Below are positions 50,396 to 59,274 of a stretch of DNA of 64,000 nucleotides, piece by piece. How positions within the stretch are numbered: position 1 is the stretch's first letter; each line of letters starts with the position of its first letter. The DNA lies in the NCBI RefSeq assembly GCF_001641335.1, contig NZ_LVEM01000003.1:1087191-1151190 (forward strand), in the 5' to 3' direction. The DNA is from Bradyrhizobium stylosanthis. GTDB taxonomy: Bacteria; Pseudomonadota; Alphaproteobacteria; Rhizobiales; Xanthobacteraceae. The translations under genes were made by a program, and so were the position numbers. The notes below the pieces were generated by a model that saw only the letters and a program-made list of their open reading frames with translations, was not told where the DNA came from and did not search any database.

Positions 50396-51841
50396 TCACT
50401 CGGTCCGCCAGGTCGACGGCGACAGCATGATCAGGACGCAGATCGCGGCATAGGCGGCCAGGGACAGCGTGACCATCGTGGCGAGCCCCGCCATGCCCGC
50501 GCCGAAGCTCGCCACCGCGATCCAGCCACCGCCGGCCGCGATCAGGATGCGTACGAAGGAGGACGCGAGCGGGCCCATGGCGCGGCCGGTGCCTTGCACG
50601 GCGAAAGAAGAGACAAAACCGAAGCCGAGCGCAGCGTAGGCCGGCGCGACGATGCGCAAATAGGTCATGCCCTCGCCCACCACCTCGACATCGTGGCTGA
50701 ACAGATTGAGCCAGGCGGTCGGAAAGATCGCGACGAAGAGCCCGATCGCCCCGGTCATGACCATGCCGGCGACACCGCTGATCCAGCCGATTTTCCGCGC
50801 CCGCGCCGTCTGCCCGGCGCCCATGTTGACGCCGACCATGGTCAGCGTCGCCGTGCTGATGCCGAACAGCAAGGGGATCATGATGTAGTCGAGCCGTGAG
50901 GCGATGCCGTAGCCGGCAAGCGCGGCGGTGCCGAACAGGCCGACCGCGCCGGTGACGAGGATGACGGTGAGATTGGTGAGGACCGCGTTGAGCGCGGTGG
51001 GAATGCCGACCTTGAGCATGTCTGCGAAGATCTTGGCGCGGAGCGGCACGAGATGCAGCTTCAGCCCGGTCGCGCCCGACGCCATGTAGCGCAGCAGGAA
51101 CAGCATCGCCGCGCCGTAATAGAGGCCGAAGGCGACACCGGCGCCGCCGATGCCAAGCCGCGGGATCGGCCCGAACCCGAAGATCAGCGCGGGCGAGACC
51201 GGGATGGTCACGATCGCGCCGACCAGCGTCACCAGCGCGGGCACCCTGACATTGCCGGAGCCGCGCAGCGCCGCGGCCTGGAGGTTGACGATCCACACCG
51301 GAATGGCGCCGGCGAACAAATAGTTCGAATAGGTGGTCGCGGCCGCGAGCGCGCCGTCGGTGCCGCCGAGGGCGCGATAGAGATGCGGGCCGCCGAAAAT
51401 CACGCCCAGGGTAAAGACGCCGCCGGCGATGATCGCCAGCACCACGGCGTGAAGCAGCGCCGCCTCGGCATCGTCCCGGCGGCCGGCCCCCACCGCGCGC
51501 GCCACCGAGGATGCAACGCCGGAGCCGAACCCGCCATTCGACATCATCGTCATCAGCATGAAGATCGGGAAGACCAGCGCGGCGCCCGCCAGAGCATCGG
51601 TGCCGAGAAAGCCGACGTAATAGGCCTCGGCGATGTTGACCGCGGTTTGCGCCACCAGGACCGTGACCGTCGGGGCCGCGAGCCGAAGCAATGTCGGCAG
51701 GATCGGTGCGGTCAGCAGCGCAGCCCGCCTCTGTTCGGCCGCGCTCGGGGCCGCCGGCGCCGCCGGGCGGTGTGGCGCGGCCGGGCGGGCCATGATCGGC
51801 GCGGCGGACGGAGCCGGTGCGGTAGCATCTTCGACTGACAT
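50396..51841 (-). CDS. MATE-family efflux transporter
   Basis: The 481-residue product starting MSVEDATAPAP has an Ala/Pro-rich N-terminal tail then about 12 membrane helices in two halves, with TLLRLAAPTVTVLVAQTAVN, LAGAALVFPIFMLMTMMSNG and VGVNMGAGQTARARKIGWIS, typical of MATE drug/sodium or proton antiporters. A cation-driven exporter of toxic compounds is the likely role. Its divergent neighbour is a TetR gene, with two palindromes between, so control by that repressor is likely. Confidence 0.92.
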   Translation of the reverse strand: MSVEDATAPAPSAAPIMARPAAPHRPAAPAAPSAAEQRRAALLTAPILPTLLRLAAPTVTVLVAQTAVNIAEAYYVGFLGTDALAGAALVFPIFMLMTMMSNGGFGSGVASSVARAVGAGRRDDAEAALLHAVVLAIIAGGVFTLGVIFGGPHLYRALGGTDGALAAATTYSNYLFAGAIPVWIVNLQAAALRGSGNVRVPALVTLVGAIVTIPVSPALIFGFGPIPRLGIGGAGVAFGLYYGAAMLFLLRYMASGATGLKLHLVPLRAKIFADMLKVGIPTALNAVLTNLTVILVTGAVGLFGTAALAGYGIASRLDYIMIPLLFGISTATLTMVGVNMGAGQTARARKIGWISGVAGMVMTGAIGLFVAIFPTAWLNLFSHDVEVVGEGMTYLRIVAPAYAALGFGFVSSFAVQGTGRAMGPLASSFVRILIAAGGGWIAVASFGAGMAGLATMVTLSLAAYAAICVLIMLSPSTWRTE

Positions 51842-51894
51842 GGGTGCGGTCCTGTGGTTCCCCGAAGGCATTGCCCAAAGACCGCCCTCTTTGT

Positions 51895-51927
51895 ATTATG
51901 ACCATAATGTATTATTATGATCGTAAT
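51895..51927. promoter_or_regulatory. Two tandem palindromic operators between MATE and TetR genes
   Basis: ATTATGACCATAAT at 51895-51908 is ATTATG-N2-CATAAT; ATTATGATCGTAAT at 51914-51927 is the same with one base changed in the right arm. Centres lie 19 bases apart. The pair sits in the divergent promoter region and is AT-rich in GC-rich surroundings. Confidence 0.7.
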
Positions 51928-51989
51928 GCAATAGGCCCCTGCTCACGATTTTGTTGGGGGGCCGCGGACCGAGCGGCACGGAGGCGGAA

Positions 51990-52568
51990 TTGGCGCGCTA
52001 CGACAAGGGACACCGGGACACGACGCGGCGGCAGATTCTCGACGTCGCCTCCGCGCAGTTCCGCGAGAGCGGCATCGCCGCCGTCGGCCTTGCCGGCATC
52101 ATGTCGGCGGCCGGCCTGACCAACGGCGCCTTCTACACGCATTTCGAATCCAAGGAGGATCTGGTGCGCGCGGTGCTGCTGGATGCGCTGGAACGGCGCG
52201 AGCAGCGGCACAAGGACAATCTCAAGAACGGCGTCGCGCTGGAGACCACGATCCGCGACTATCTCTCGCCGCGTCATCGCGACCATGCGGCGACCGGCTG
52301 CCCGACCGCAGCGCTGGCGTCCGAGATCGCGCGGCATCCCAAATGGACGCGCGAGGCCTTCACCGGAAAGATGTCCGACATTCTCGCGCTGATGGCGGCG
52401 CAGATGCCGAACGGATCGGCTGCGGAACGCCGGCGGCGCGCGCTGTCCGCCTATGCGACCATGGTCGGCGCGCTGCAATTGTCGCGCGCGGTGAGCGACA
52501 GGCAATTGTCGGAGGAGATTCTGGAGAACGCGGTCGAGGCCGCGCTCACGCTTGCGAAGGGGGCGTGA
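51990..52568 (+). CDS. TetR-family regulator, divergent from MATE
   Basis: From a TTG at 51990, behind GGAGG, the product is 192 residues: an N-terminal helix-turn-helix (TRRQILDVASAQFRESGIAA, IMSAAGLTNGAFYTHFESKE) and a helical ligand domain with CPTAALASEIARHPKWTREA, the AcrR/NemR-like type. The open frame starts at another TTG at 51951, which lacks a good site. It likely represses itself and the MATE gene through the operators 51895-51927 and is released by a toxic ligand. Confidence 0.88.
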   Translation: MARYDKGHRDTTRRQILDVASAQFRESGIAAVGLAGIMSAAGLTNGAFYTHFESKEDLVRAVLLDALERREQRHKDNLKNGVALETTIRDYLSPRHRDHAATGCPTAALASEIARHPKWTREAFTGKMSDILALMAAQMPNGSAAERRRRALSAYATMVGALQLSRAVSDRQLSEEILENAVEAALTLAKGA

Positions 52569-52756
52569 TGCGTGCGGGCTCAACGGCCCCAAACATCTCG
52601 AGGCTACCCAGGCCGCGGCCATTTCAAGTGTGGCCATTTCCAGGCCACGGCAACGAAACTGTCGTCGGAGCAACACCAGGAAACTTGAAGCGTTCGCGCC
52701 GGCCGGGCTAGCGTTGCGTCGCGGCCTTACAACTTCCCCAAGTTCGTCTAGATCGC

Positions 52757-52795
52757 ACTGGACCGCCGTCTGAAGATCTCGGCCGGCGGTCCAGT
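52757..52795. terminator. Hairpin between convergent TetR and CoA-transferase genes
   Basis: ACTGGACCGCCG at 52757-52768 pairs with CGGCGGTCCAGT at 52784-52795, a perfect 12-base-pair stem with a 15-base loop. It lies 14 bases past the CoA-transferase stop. No T-run is present. A second small hairpin (GTGGCC/GGCCAC) lies near 52630-52655. Confidence 0.55.
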
Positions 52796-52808
52796 CCAGC
52801 CGTCTCCG

Positions 52809-53996
52809 CTACACAATGCCGTTCTGCCGAAGCGCTGCGATCGCGGCGCCGTCATAGCCGAGTTCGGCGAGGACGCGATCGGTATGCTCGCCGAGCGTCG
52901 GCGGGCGCGATGCGATTTCACCCGGCGTTTCCGACAGCCGCACGGCGGCGCGCGTCACCGGCGCAGGCTTGGGCAGGCCCGGATAGTCGATGTCCTGCAT
53001 GAAGCCGGCGGAGCGGATATGCGGATGATCGAGCGCCTGTTGCGGGCTCAGCACGGGCCCGGTCGGGATCATCGCCTTGCCCAGCGTATCGACGGCCTCC
53101 TGCGTGGTGCGCTCGGCACACCAGCGCGCCATCCGTTCGCTGATGACGGGGCCGTTGTTGCCGCGACTGATGTCGTCGGCAAAGCGCGGATCGTTCAGCC
53201 ACTTGTCTTCTTCACCCATCAGCCTGGCCCAGCGCTTGAACAGCGGATGGCCAGTGACCTGGCACAGCACCCAGCCGTCCTTGGTGCGGTAGATGTCGGC
53301 GGGCGCCGCCGTCTGGCCGAGATTGCCGGTCGGCACGCGGTTGACGTTGATGACGGCCTGCTCGATCAGCGTGGCATTGGTGAAGGACAAAGCGGTTGCA
53401 AGCAGCGCGCCCTCGACGATCTGTCCGCGGCCGGACTTGCCACGCTCGATCAGCGCGGCGAGCGTTCCGAACGCGCAGTGCAGCGCCGTTCCGAAGTCGA
53501 CCCAGTTCACGGCGGCGCGGTAAGGCGGGTCGCCGGCGCCGGTCATGTAGACCGAGCCCGACATGACCTGGCCGACGCCGTCGAAGCCGACGCGGTCGGA
53601 CCAGGGCCCGGGCCCGCCGAATGCGGTTGCCGTCGTCAGGATGATGTCCGGCTTGATCGCCTTCAGGGAGTCATAGTCGAGCTTCATCGCCCGAAGGGTC
53701 TGCGGCGGCAGATTGGCGACGACGACGTCCGCGGTCGCGATCAGCCGGCGCATCACTTCCTGGCCTTCCGGTGTCATCGGATCGAGCGTGATGCACTTCT
53801 TGTTGCGGTTGACCTGGAGGAACAGCGCGCCTTCGCCGCCCTCACCCACCGGCGCCACGAACCGGTCCTCGCTGCCGTCGCGCTTCTCCACGCGAATGAC
53901 CTCGGCGCCGAATTCGGCCAGCAGGGTCGCGCAATAGGGCCCCGCGATGTAGCGCCCGAAATCGAGGACGCGCACGCCTTCCAGAACTCCCCCCAT
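52809..53996 (-). CDS. CaiB/BaiF-type (family III) CoA-transferase
   Basis: A 395-residue protein with the family's opening LEGVRVLDFGRYIAGPYCAT and LAEFGAEVIRVEKRDGSEDR, then VNRNKKCITLDPMTPEGQEV and the FGGPGPWSDRVGFDGVGQVM region with the conserved aspartate around residue 165. The C-terminal part has SPQQALDHPHIRSAGFMQDI. These enzymes move CoA between carboxylic acids, often in aromatic or dicarboxylic acid degradation. No partner dehydratase or dehydrogenase is next to it. The start follows GGGAAGGACC. Confidence 0.92.
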   Translation of the reverse strand: MGGVLEGVRVLDFGRYIAGPYCATLLAEFGAEVIRVEKRDGSEDRFVAPVGEGGEGALFLQVNRNKKCITLDPMTPEGQEVMRRLIATADVVVANLPPQTLRAMKLDYDSLKAIKPDIILTTATAFGGPGPWSDRVGFDGVGQVMSGSVYMTGAGDPPYRAAVNWVDFGTALHCAFGTLAALIERGKSGRGQIVEGALLATALSFTNATLIEQAVINVNRVPTGNLGQTAAPADIYRTKDGWVLCQVTGHPLFKRWARLMGEEDKWLNDPRFADDISRGNNGPVISERMARWCAERTTQEAVDTLGKAMIPTGPVLSPQQALDHPHIRSAGFMQDIDYPGLPKPAPVTRAAVRLSETPGEIASRPPTLGEHTDRVLAELGYDGAAIAALRQNGIV

Positions 53997-54166
53997 AGGT
54001 CCTTCCCTTGATGTCTTTGGCCCAGATTACAGGGACTGGTTGCCGCGGCAAGGTGGCGATAAGGCGTCATGCCCGCCCTCAAGATGTGATTGCGAACTTG
54101 TTTCGGCGGACGGAAATTCTGCTCTAGTATGGCTCGTCCGTCCCCCCAAGCGAGAAGCGCACAGCC

Positions 54167-55051
54167 ATGCCGCAACAATTCGATCGATCCGCAGAAGATC
54201 TCGGCAACGCGATTCATTTCGAGCACGTCAACATCCAGGTCCCGGACCAGCGCCTGGCGACGTTATTCTACGTCACGGGACTTGGGCTCACCCGCGATCC
54301 CTACCTGATGGTGTCCGACACCAACATGTGGATCAACGCCGGACGGAGCCAGTTTCACCTGCCGAGCGGCAGGCCGCAGGTGCTGCGCGGCCATACCGGC
54401 CTCGTCATCGAAGGGCGCGAGGCGCTGCTGACGCGGCTGGCATCGGTCGCGAAGAAGCTCGAAGGCACGGCCTTCACCTTCGCCGAGCACAACGACCATG
54501 TCGAAGCCGTCTGCCCGTGGGGCAACCGCATGCGCGTCTACGAGCCGGACGCGGCGCGCTTCGGCCGCATCACGCTCGGCATTCCCTATGTCGAGTTCGA
54601 CGTGCCCATGGGAACGGCACCCGCGATCTGCGCCTTCTATCCGGAGATCATGGGCATGCCTTCAGGCATGCAGAACGGCGACGGCACCGTCGCGGCGGTG
54701 CAGACGGGCCGCGACCAGCACCTGCTGTTCCGCGAAACCGACCGGCCGCCGGGCGACTATGACGGGCACCACGTGCAGATGTACATCACCGATTTCTCCG
54801 GCCCGTACCGCAAGCTGCTCGCGCGCAATCTGGTCTCGCGCGAGGACAATCAATATCAGTACCGGTTCTGCGACATCGTCGATCTCGACAGCGGCAAACC
54901 GCTGTTCACGGTCGAGCACGAGGTGCGCAGCGCGACCCATCCGATGTTCATGCGGCCGATGATCAACCGCAATCCCGTCGTCAACAACCGCAACTATGCG
55001 TATGGCCACGATCAGACATCGTGGGCGATGGGGCCGGATCAGTACGACTGA
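54167..55051 (+). CDS. VOC-fold (glyoxalase/extradiol-like) protein
   Basis: A 294-residue protein with two beta-alpha-beta-beta-beta modules: residues 15-130 (IHFEHVNIQVPDQRLATLFY with LPSGRPQVLRGHTGLVIEGR) and about 135-250 (LGIPYVEFDVPMGTAPAICA, DGHHVQMYITDFSGPYRKLL). His20 and the HHVQMYI region could supply metal ligands. This fits the vicinal-oxygen-chelate superfamily, but the reaction is unknown. It is divergent from the CoA-transferase gene, which could point to a common degradative route. It converges with the nickel transporter gene. Confidence 0.8.
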   Translation: MPQQFDRSAEDLGNAIHFEHVNIQVPDQRLATLFYVTGLGLTRDPYLMVSDTNMWINAGRSQFHLPSGRPQVLRGHTGLVIEGREALLTRLASVAKKLEGTAFTFAEHNDHVEAVCPWGNRMRVYEPDAARFGRITLGIPYVEFDVPMGTAPAICAFYPEIMGMPSGMQNGDGTVAAVQTGRDQHLLFRETDRPPGDYDGHHVQMYITDFSGPYRKLLARNLVSREDNQYQYRFCDIVDLDSGKPLFTVEHEVRSATHPMFMRPMINRNPVVNNRNYAYGHDQTSWAMGPDQYD

Positions 55052-55085
55052 TAGCGCGCCTGCGGAATTCCGCCCCGGCCGCAGC

Positions 55086-56156
55086 TCACGGAACATCACC
55101 GGTTGCTTGCAGCGCACCCGGCACGCGCCGCGCCTCGCGGGGCGCCATGCGGCGATGGACCACGACCGAGACCAGCCACGCGATCACGAACAGCGCGATC
55201 ACGGCGAAGCCGACATGGGCGAGCGAGTCGTTGAGGGCCTCGACCAGCGACCACGGCCCGCCCGTCAGGCCGAGCCGGTCCGCGATCAGGCCGAGCGCCT
55301 CGATACCGCCGATCAGCAGCGCGACCGCGACGGAGGCGCCGGTGATGGTGAGGTTGTACCAGAGCTTGCGATAGGGATCGACGAAGGCCCAGCGATAGGC
55401 GCTGACCATCAGCGCGGAATCGGCGGTGTCGACCAGCGCCATGCCGGCGGCGAACAGCGCGGGGAAGACCAGCACATGCAGAAGCGAGACGCCGCGCGCG
55501 GCTTCGGTGGCGGAAATGCCGAGCAGGCCGATCTCGGTCGCGGTGTCGAAGCCGAGCCCGAACAGCAGCCCGAGCGGATACATGTGCCAGGGTTTTGTGA
55601 CCAGGCGAAACATCGGACCTAGCAGGCGCGCCATGAATCCACGCGAAGCGAGCAGCGCCTCGAGCTGCGCGGCATCATGGATGCCTTGCTCGCGCACCTC
55701 GCGCAGGATCCGCCACAGGCCGACGAAGATGGCGAGGTTGATGGCCGCGATCACCAGTAGGAACAGCGCCGACACCGAGGTGCCGATCAGGGAGCCGATC
55801 TCCTTGAGCAGGCTGTCGCCGCCGAGGGTGACGACACCGAGCGCGAGCAGCATGGTCGCGACCAGCACGACGGTGGAATGTCCCAGCGCGAAATAGAGGC
55901 CGACGCTGCGCGGCGTATCGCCCGCCTGCATCAGCTTGCGCACGACATTGTCGATTGCGGCGATGTGGTCGGCATCGACGGCGTGGCGCAGGCCGAACAC
56001 CCAGGCCAGCAGCGCCGTCGCCATCACGGTCGGCCGATCGCCGAACGCTGCGAAGGCGAAGGCCCATGCCGCGACGTTGGCGGCGATCAGCCCCCCGAAC
56101 AGCACGACCGAGCCGGGCTCGAACGCCTGCCCTTCGACTTCACCTGACCGAACCAC
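55086..56156 (-). CDS. NiCoT-type nickel/cobalt transporter
   Basis: The membrane protein, 356 residues from a GTG at 56156, has about eight helices and the NiCoT signature HAVDADHIAAIDN (nickel-binding helix 2), together with GLYFALGHSTVVLVATMLLA and GLLFGLGFDTATEIGLLGIS, all hallmarks of HoxN/NixA. A good ribosome-binding site GGAGAGG precedes this GTG. Upstream ATGs exist, but one falls inside the NikR-like operator, so they are unlikely starts. It should import nickel for urease or hydrogenase; no such enzyme is in the window. Confidence 0.92.
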   Translation of the reverse strand: MVRSGEVEGQAFEPGSVVLFGGLIAANVAAWAFAFAAFGDRPTVMATALLAWVFGLRHAVDADHIAAIDNVVRKLMQAGDTPRSVGLYFALGHSTVVLVATMLLALGVVTLGGDSLLKEIGSLIGTSVSALFLLVIAAINLAIFVGLWRILREVREQGIHDAAQLEALLASRGFMARLLGPMFRLVTKPWHMYPLGLLFGLGFDTATEIGLLGISATEAARGVSLLHVLVFPALFAAGMALVDTADSALMVSAYRWAFVDPYRKLWYNLTITGASVAVALLIGGIEALGLIADRLGLTGGPWSLVEALNDSLAHVGFAVIALFVIAWLVSVVVHRRMAPREARRVPGALQATGDVP

Positions 56157-56169
56157 GCCACCTCTCCAA

Positions 56170-56197
56170 GTATGAGGATCATAACAATCCATCATAC
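56170..56197. promoter_or_regulatory. NikR-like operator upstream of the nickel transporter
   Basis: GTATGA at 56170-56175, 16 bases, then TCATAC at 56192-56197. This is the exact GTATGA-N16-TCATAC pattern of the Escherichia coli NikR site. It lies 14 bases upstream of the transporter start and would block transcription when nickel-loaded NikR is bound. No nikR gene is in the window. Confidence 0.8.
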
Positions 56198-56367
56198 TGG
56201 CGGGCAAGAGCCGGGCCATGTTCGCCGGACGCAGCCGGTGGGGCGGAAACGCGCATCTCGTGGAACGGGACGTCCATTGCGTAAAGTCGCGCCGTGGCTC
56301 CATTCCTGTCCGCCGGGCAGCGGCGAATTGTCTGCGCTCAGGAAGCTCCTTGCTTCTGTTGCGCCGT

Positions 56368-57438
56368 CTACTTGACCGGACTTGCGAGCGTGTCGTAGCG
56401 ATCGCGCAGCTCGACGCGCCGGTTGCCGGAAGCGGCCTCGGCGACGGCGAGGGTCGCGATCAGGCTGCGTGCGCCGTCCTCGACCGGCTGCAGGGACTGC
56501 GCCTTGCCGCGGATGATGTCGCGGAAATGATCGAGCTGGGCGAAATAGGGATCGAGCGAATTGGCATGAATGCGCTGCGCCTGGATCGGCTCGTTCCAGC
56601 TCTGCGCATCGCCGGATTGCGACCATTGCACGAGCGCCGGAAACTCGATCGAACCGCGGCGGCCGAGGAAGCGGTAATTGCTCTCGCCGCTGAACGGAAA
56701 TTCGGGGGCTTCGCCGAGCCCCTGCTCGGACGTCCAGGGCGAGACGGCGCTGTCGCTGATGAAGAAGGTGCCGAGCGCGCCGCTGTCGAACTCGATCAGC
56801 GCCGCGGCGGTGTCCTCGACCGCAAAGCCGCGCTGACGGTTCGACGCGATCGCTTCCACCGCGACGATCTCGCCCACGGTGAAGCGCAGGAAATCGATCT
56901 CATGGATCAGGTTGATCAGGATCGGACCGCCGCCGGCCTGCGAGCGCCATGGCGCAATCTCGAAATAGGCGGCCGGCTTGTGCGTGGCCCAGATCGCCGA
57001 CACCCCCACGATATCGCCGATCCGCCGTTCTCCCAGCACCGCGCGGAGCGTCCTGACCTGCTGATGGTGGCGGCGGTGATGGCCGACCAGCGACTGGATG
57101 CCCGCCTTGCACACTTCGCCGATCAGGTCTGCCGCGGTGTCGAGCGTATCGGTGACCGGCTTCTCGATCAGGATGTGAATGCCGCGCCTGGCGCAGGCGA
57201 TGCCCTGTTCGGCATGAAGCTGGTTGGGCGAGGCGATGATCACCGCTTCCGGCCGCGCCTCGTCGAGCAGCTTCCGGTAGTCGGCGACGACAGGGGTCTT
57301 GGGATAATCGGCGGCCGCCCGCTCGACGTTCACGTCCGCGATGCCCACGAGGTCATAGTCGGTTCGCCCGGCCAGCTTGGCGAGATGCTTTCGCCCGATC
57401 AGTCCCGCGCCGATGACGCCGATGGTGATGTTCTTCAT
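56368..57438 (-). CDS. Gfo/Idh/MocA-type oxidoreductase
   Basis: From the ATG at 57438 the product is 356 residues: a Rossmann domain with ITIGVIGAGLIGRKHLAKLA and the EKPVTDTLDTA motif (catalytic-type lysine in EKP near residue 95), then the C-terminal substrate domain with GGGPILINLIHEIDFLRFTV, where His in LIHEID is likely part of the active site. It oxidises or reduces a sugar or cyclitol with NAD(P). Its start is next to the sugar isomerase stop, with a two-base gap, so they form one operon. Confidence 0.93.
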   Translation of the reverse strand: MKNITIGVIGAGLIGRKHLAKLAGRTDYDLVGIADVNVERAAADYPKTPVVADYRKLLDEARPEAVIIASPNQLHAEQGIACARRGIHILIEKPVTDTLDTAADLIGEVCKAGIQSLVGHHRRHHQQVRTLRAVLGERRIGDIVGVSAIWATHKPAAYFEIAPWRSQAGGGPILINLIHEIDFLRFTVGEIVAVEAIASNRQRGFAVEDTAAALIEFDSGALGTFFISDSAVSPWTSEQGLGEAPEFPFSGESNYRFLGRRGSIEFPALVQWSQSGDAQSWNEPIQAQRIHANSLDPYFAQLDHFRDIIRGKAQSLQPVEDGARSLIATLAVAEAASGNRRVELRDRYDTLASPVK

Positions 57439-57439
57439 C

Positions 57440-58300
57440 TCAGGCATTCCGTGTCTGGATTGCGCCGCCGCCCTGGCGGCCATGATGTGACCTTGACGAA
57501 CCTCGCGGCCGATCATCGAGCAGCCGTCTTGCTGCATCGAACGCCGTGGCGAGCCGGGTTCGCACCGGCAATGCCGGTCGCGGCATCTCGACGCTGATCG
57601 TCGCGTCCGCCGGCAGCGCGTCCAGGAACGCGCCGAGCGGCAAAGCACCCTCGCCCGGCGGCAACCGGCCTTCGCGCGCCTCGGCGATGATTGCCGCATC
57701 GTCCACGGGCGCCCGCGCAACTGCGTCGCAGATCTGCGCGGCCCGCAGGTGATGCGCGGGGATCCGGATCAGATCGTCCGGTTGGCCGCCGGAGCGATGG
57801 AGATGCAGCGCATCGACGAGAATGGCGCCATTGGCCCTTCCGGCGTCGCTCACGATCGCTTCGGCACGCTGCAGCGAGCCGATCGCGCGCCAGCGCATGA
57901 ATTCCAGATCGACACGCAGACCGAATTGCCGTGCGAGGTCACAGAGCTCGGCGAAATTCGCAGTCAAACGGCCGGAATCATCGTCGTCTCCCGATGCCGT
58001 GACCGCCACCGCGCCGAGATCGGCCGCGGCCCCGAAGATCCCCGCGAGCGCCGGAATATCCACGCCGGGCGTAAGCTGGACGAACTCGATCTCGTTCAGT
58101 CGCATCCCCTCGTCGGCGAGCAGTCGCTTGAGAGAGCGGTGCGCATCGGTTCCCACCCGCGTCGGATAGGCCGGCCCGCCGACGATCGCCGGAATCACGC
58201 GCAGGCCGATGAAGCTGAAGCCAGCGCGCGCCGCCTCGGGCACGAGCGTTTCGGGCGCAAGGTCCAATGCCGTCAGATGAGCAAGGCCGAGGTCAATCAC
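57440..58300 (-). CDS. Sugar phosphate isomerase/epimerase (TIM barrel, xylose-isomerase-like)
   Basis: A 286-residue protein of the AP-endonuclease-2/IolE-like TIM-barrel family: GLAHLTALDLAPETLVPEAA, then INEIEFVQLTPG-like strand, LRVDLEFMRWRAIGSLQRAE (metal-ligand glutamate in DLEFM), ILVDALHLHRSGGQPDDLIR and a late TISVEMPRPALPV. It likely isomerises or epimerises a sugar or cyclitol and feeds the following oxidoreductase. It faces the TetR gene over two operators, which cover its promoter region. Confidence 0.85.
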   Translation of the reverse strand: MIDLGLAHLTALDLAPETLVPEAARAGFSFIGLRVIPAIVGGPAYPTRVGTDAHRSLKRLLADEGMRLNEIEFVQLTPGVDIPALAGIFGAAADLGAVAVTASGDDDDSGRLTANFAELCDLARQFGLRVDLEFMRWRAIGSLQRAEAIVSDAGRANGAILVDALHLHRSGGQPDDLIRIPAHHLRAAQICDAVARAPVDDAAIIAEAREGRLPPGEGALPLGAFLDALPADATISVEMPRPALPVRTRLATAFDAARRLLDDRPRGSSRSHHGRQGGGAIQTRNA

Positions 58301-58305
58301 GATAT

Positions 58306-58347
58306 AATTATCCCGTTGGATAATTATAATTAACCTATGGGATAATT
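58306..58347. promoter_or_regulatory. Two tandem palindromic operators between isomerase and TetR genes
   Basis: AATTATCC-CGTT-GGATAATT at 58306-58325 is a perfect 8-base inverted repeat; AATTAACC-TATG-GGATAATT at 58328-58347 is the same with one base changed. Centres are 22 bases apart. They begin six bases upstream of the isomerase start and lie before the TetR gene. Confidence 0.75.
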
Positions 58348-58372
58348 GCTGTCAAGCGCCGCCGATTGCGCT

Positions 58373-59125
58373 ATGGATGAGGGACCAGCAGGCCTGGCCG
58401 GACGCAGAGGACCGAACCGCCGGATGACAACCAAGGAAAAGCGAGCCGCCGAGGATACGAAGCAGCCGCCGGTGCGGCGACGCGACAAGGAGCGCACCAG
58501 GCGGGAGATCCTGGAGATCGCATTCGCGGAATTCGCCGAGAACGGCCTCGCTGGCGGCAATACCGATGCCATCGCCGCGCGTGCCAACGTCACCAAGCGG
58601 CTGATCTTCTATTACTTCAATACCAAGGAGGAGCTGTTCACGGCCGTGCTCGAAATGGCCTATGCGAAGATGCGCATCGCCGAGCAGGACCTCCACCTCG
58701 AAGCGCTCGAGCCGGAGGCCGCGATCCGCAGGCTGGCCGAGTTCACCTTCGATTTCGACCAGGCCAACCCGGAATATGTCCGGCTGGTCACGATCGAGAA
58801 CATCCATCGCGGACGGCATATCCGCGCCAGCAAGAAGCTCAAGGAGATGACGCGGCCGATCGTCAGCCAGATCGCCGCGGTGTTGGACAGGGGCGTTGGC
58901 GCCGGTGTGATCAGGCCCGGCATCGATCCGGTCGAGCTGCACATGTCGCTGAACGCACTATGTTTCTTCTCGGTCGCGAACCGGCATACGTTCGAAGCTC
59001 AATTCGCGGCTGACATGTCCTCGCAGAAGGCCAAGGCACAGCGGCGGGTCGAGATCGCGGACCTGCTCTGGCGCTACGTGCGGAACGACCAGGGGGCGGC
59101 AAAGAGCGCCGCCTCGAAGTCTTGA
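58373..59125 (+). CDS. TetR-family regulator, divergent from the sugar operon
   Basis: The product of about 250 residues from the ATG at 58373 has a basic tail then a TetR helix-turn-helix (RTRREILEIAFAEFAENGLA, IAARANVTKRLIFYYFNTKE) and a ligand domain of the type found in TetR_C regulators (YVRLVTIENIHRGRHIRASK). A start at 58424 is equally possible. The upstream frame opens at 58346, inside the operator, and can be excluded. It probably represses the sugar operon and itself. Confidence 0.88.
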   Translation: MDEGPAGLAGRRGPNRRMTTKEKRAAEDTKQPPVRRRDKERTRREILEIAFAEFAENGLAGGNTDAIAARANVTKRLIFYYFNTKEELFTAVLEMAYAKMRIAEQDLHLEALEPEAAIRRLAEFTFDFDQANPEYVRLVTIENIHRGRHIRASKKLKEMTRPIVSQIAAVLDRGVGAGVIRPGIDPVELHMSLNALCFFSVANRHTFEAQFAADMSSQKAKAQRRVEIADLLWRYVRNDQGAAKSAASKS

Positions 59126-59274
59126 CCGGCGGCGGCGGCCGGCATCGTGAACCGCGGCCTTCGCCATTTCGCCGCAGGCTTCCTCCTTGACACCACGACA
59201 TCAGACGTCCTGAGCTAGGGTGCACGCAACTTGCATGCTGGTGACGACGTTTTCGTGTGAAGGTGGAGGTCCCG

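Noticed and set aside
52884..54011. 375-residue plus-strand open frame
   Set aside because: Antisense shadow of the CoA-transferase gene.
56192..56303. Upstream ATG starts for the nickel transporter
   Set aside because: The ATG at 56192-56195 overlaps the NikR-like operator, and the GTG at 56156 has a good ribosome-binding site just before it.
59126..59274. TTGACA hexamer before the family-5 binding protein gene as a promoter
   Set aside because: No acceptable -10 hexamer lies at 16-18 bases; the best TAGGGT is 23 bases away.
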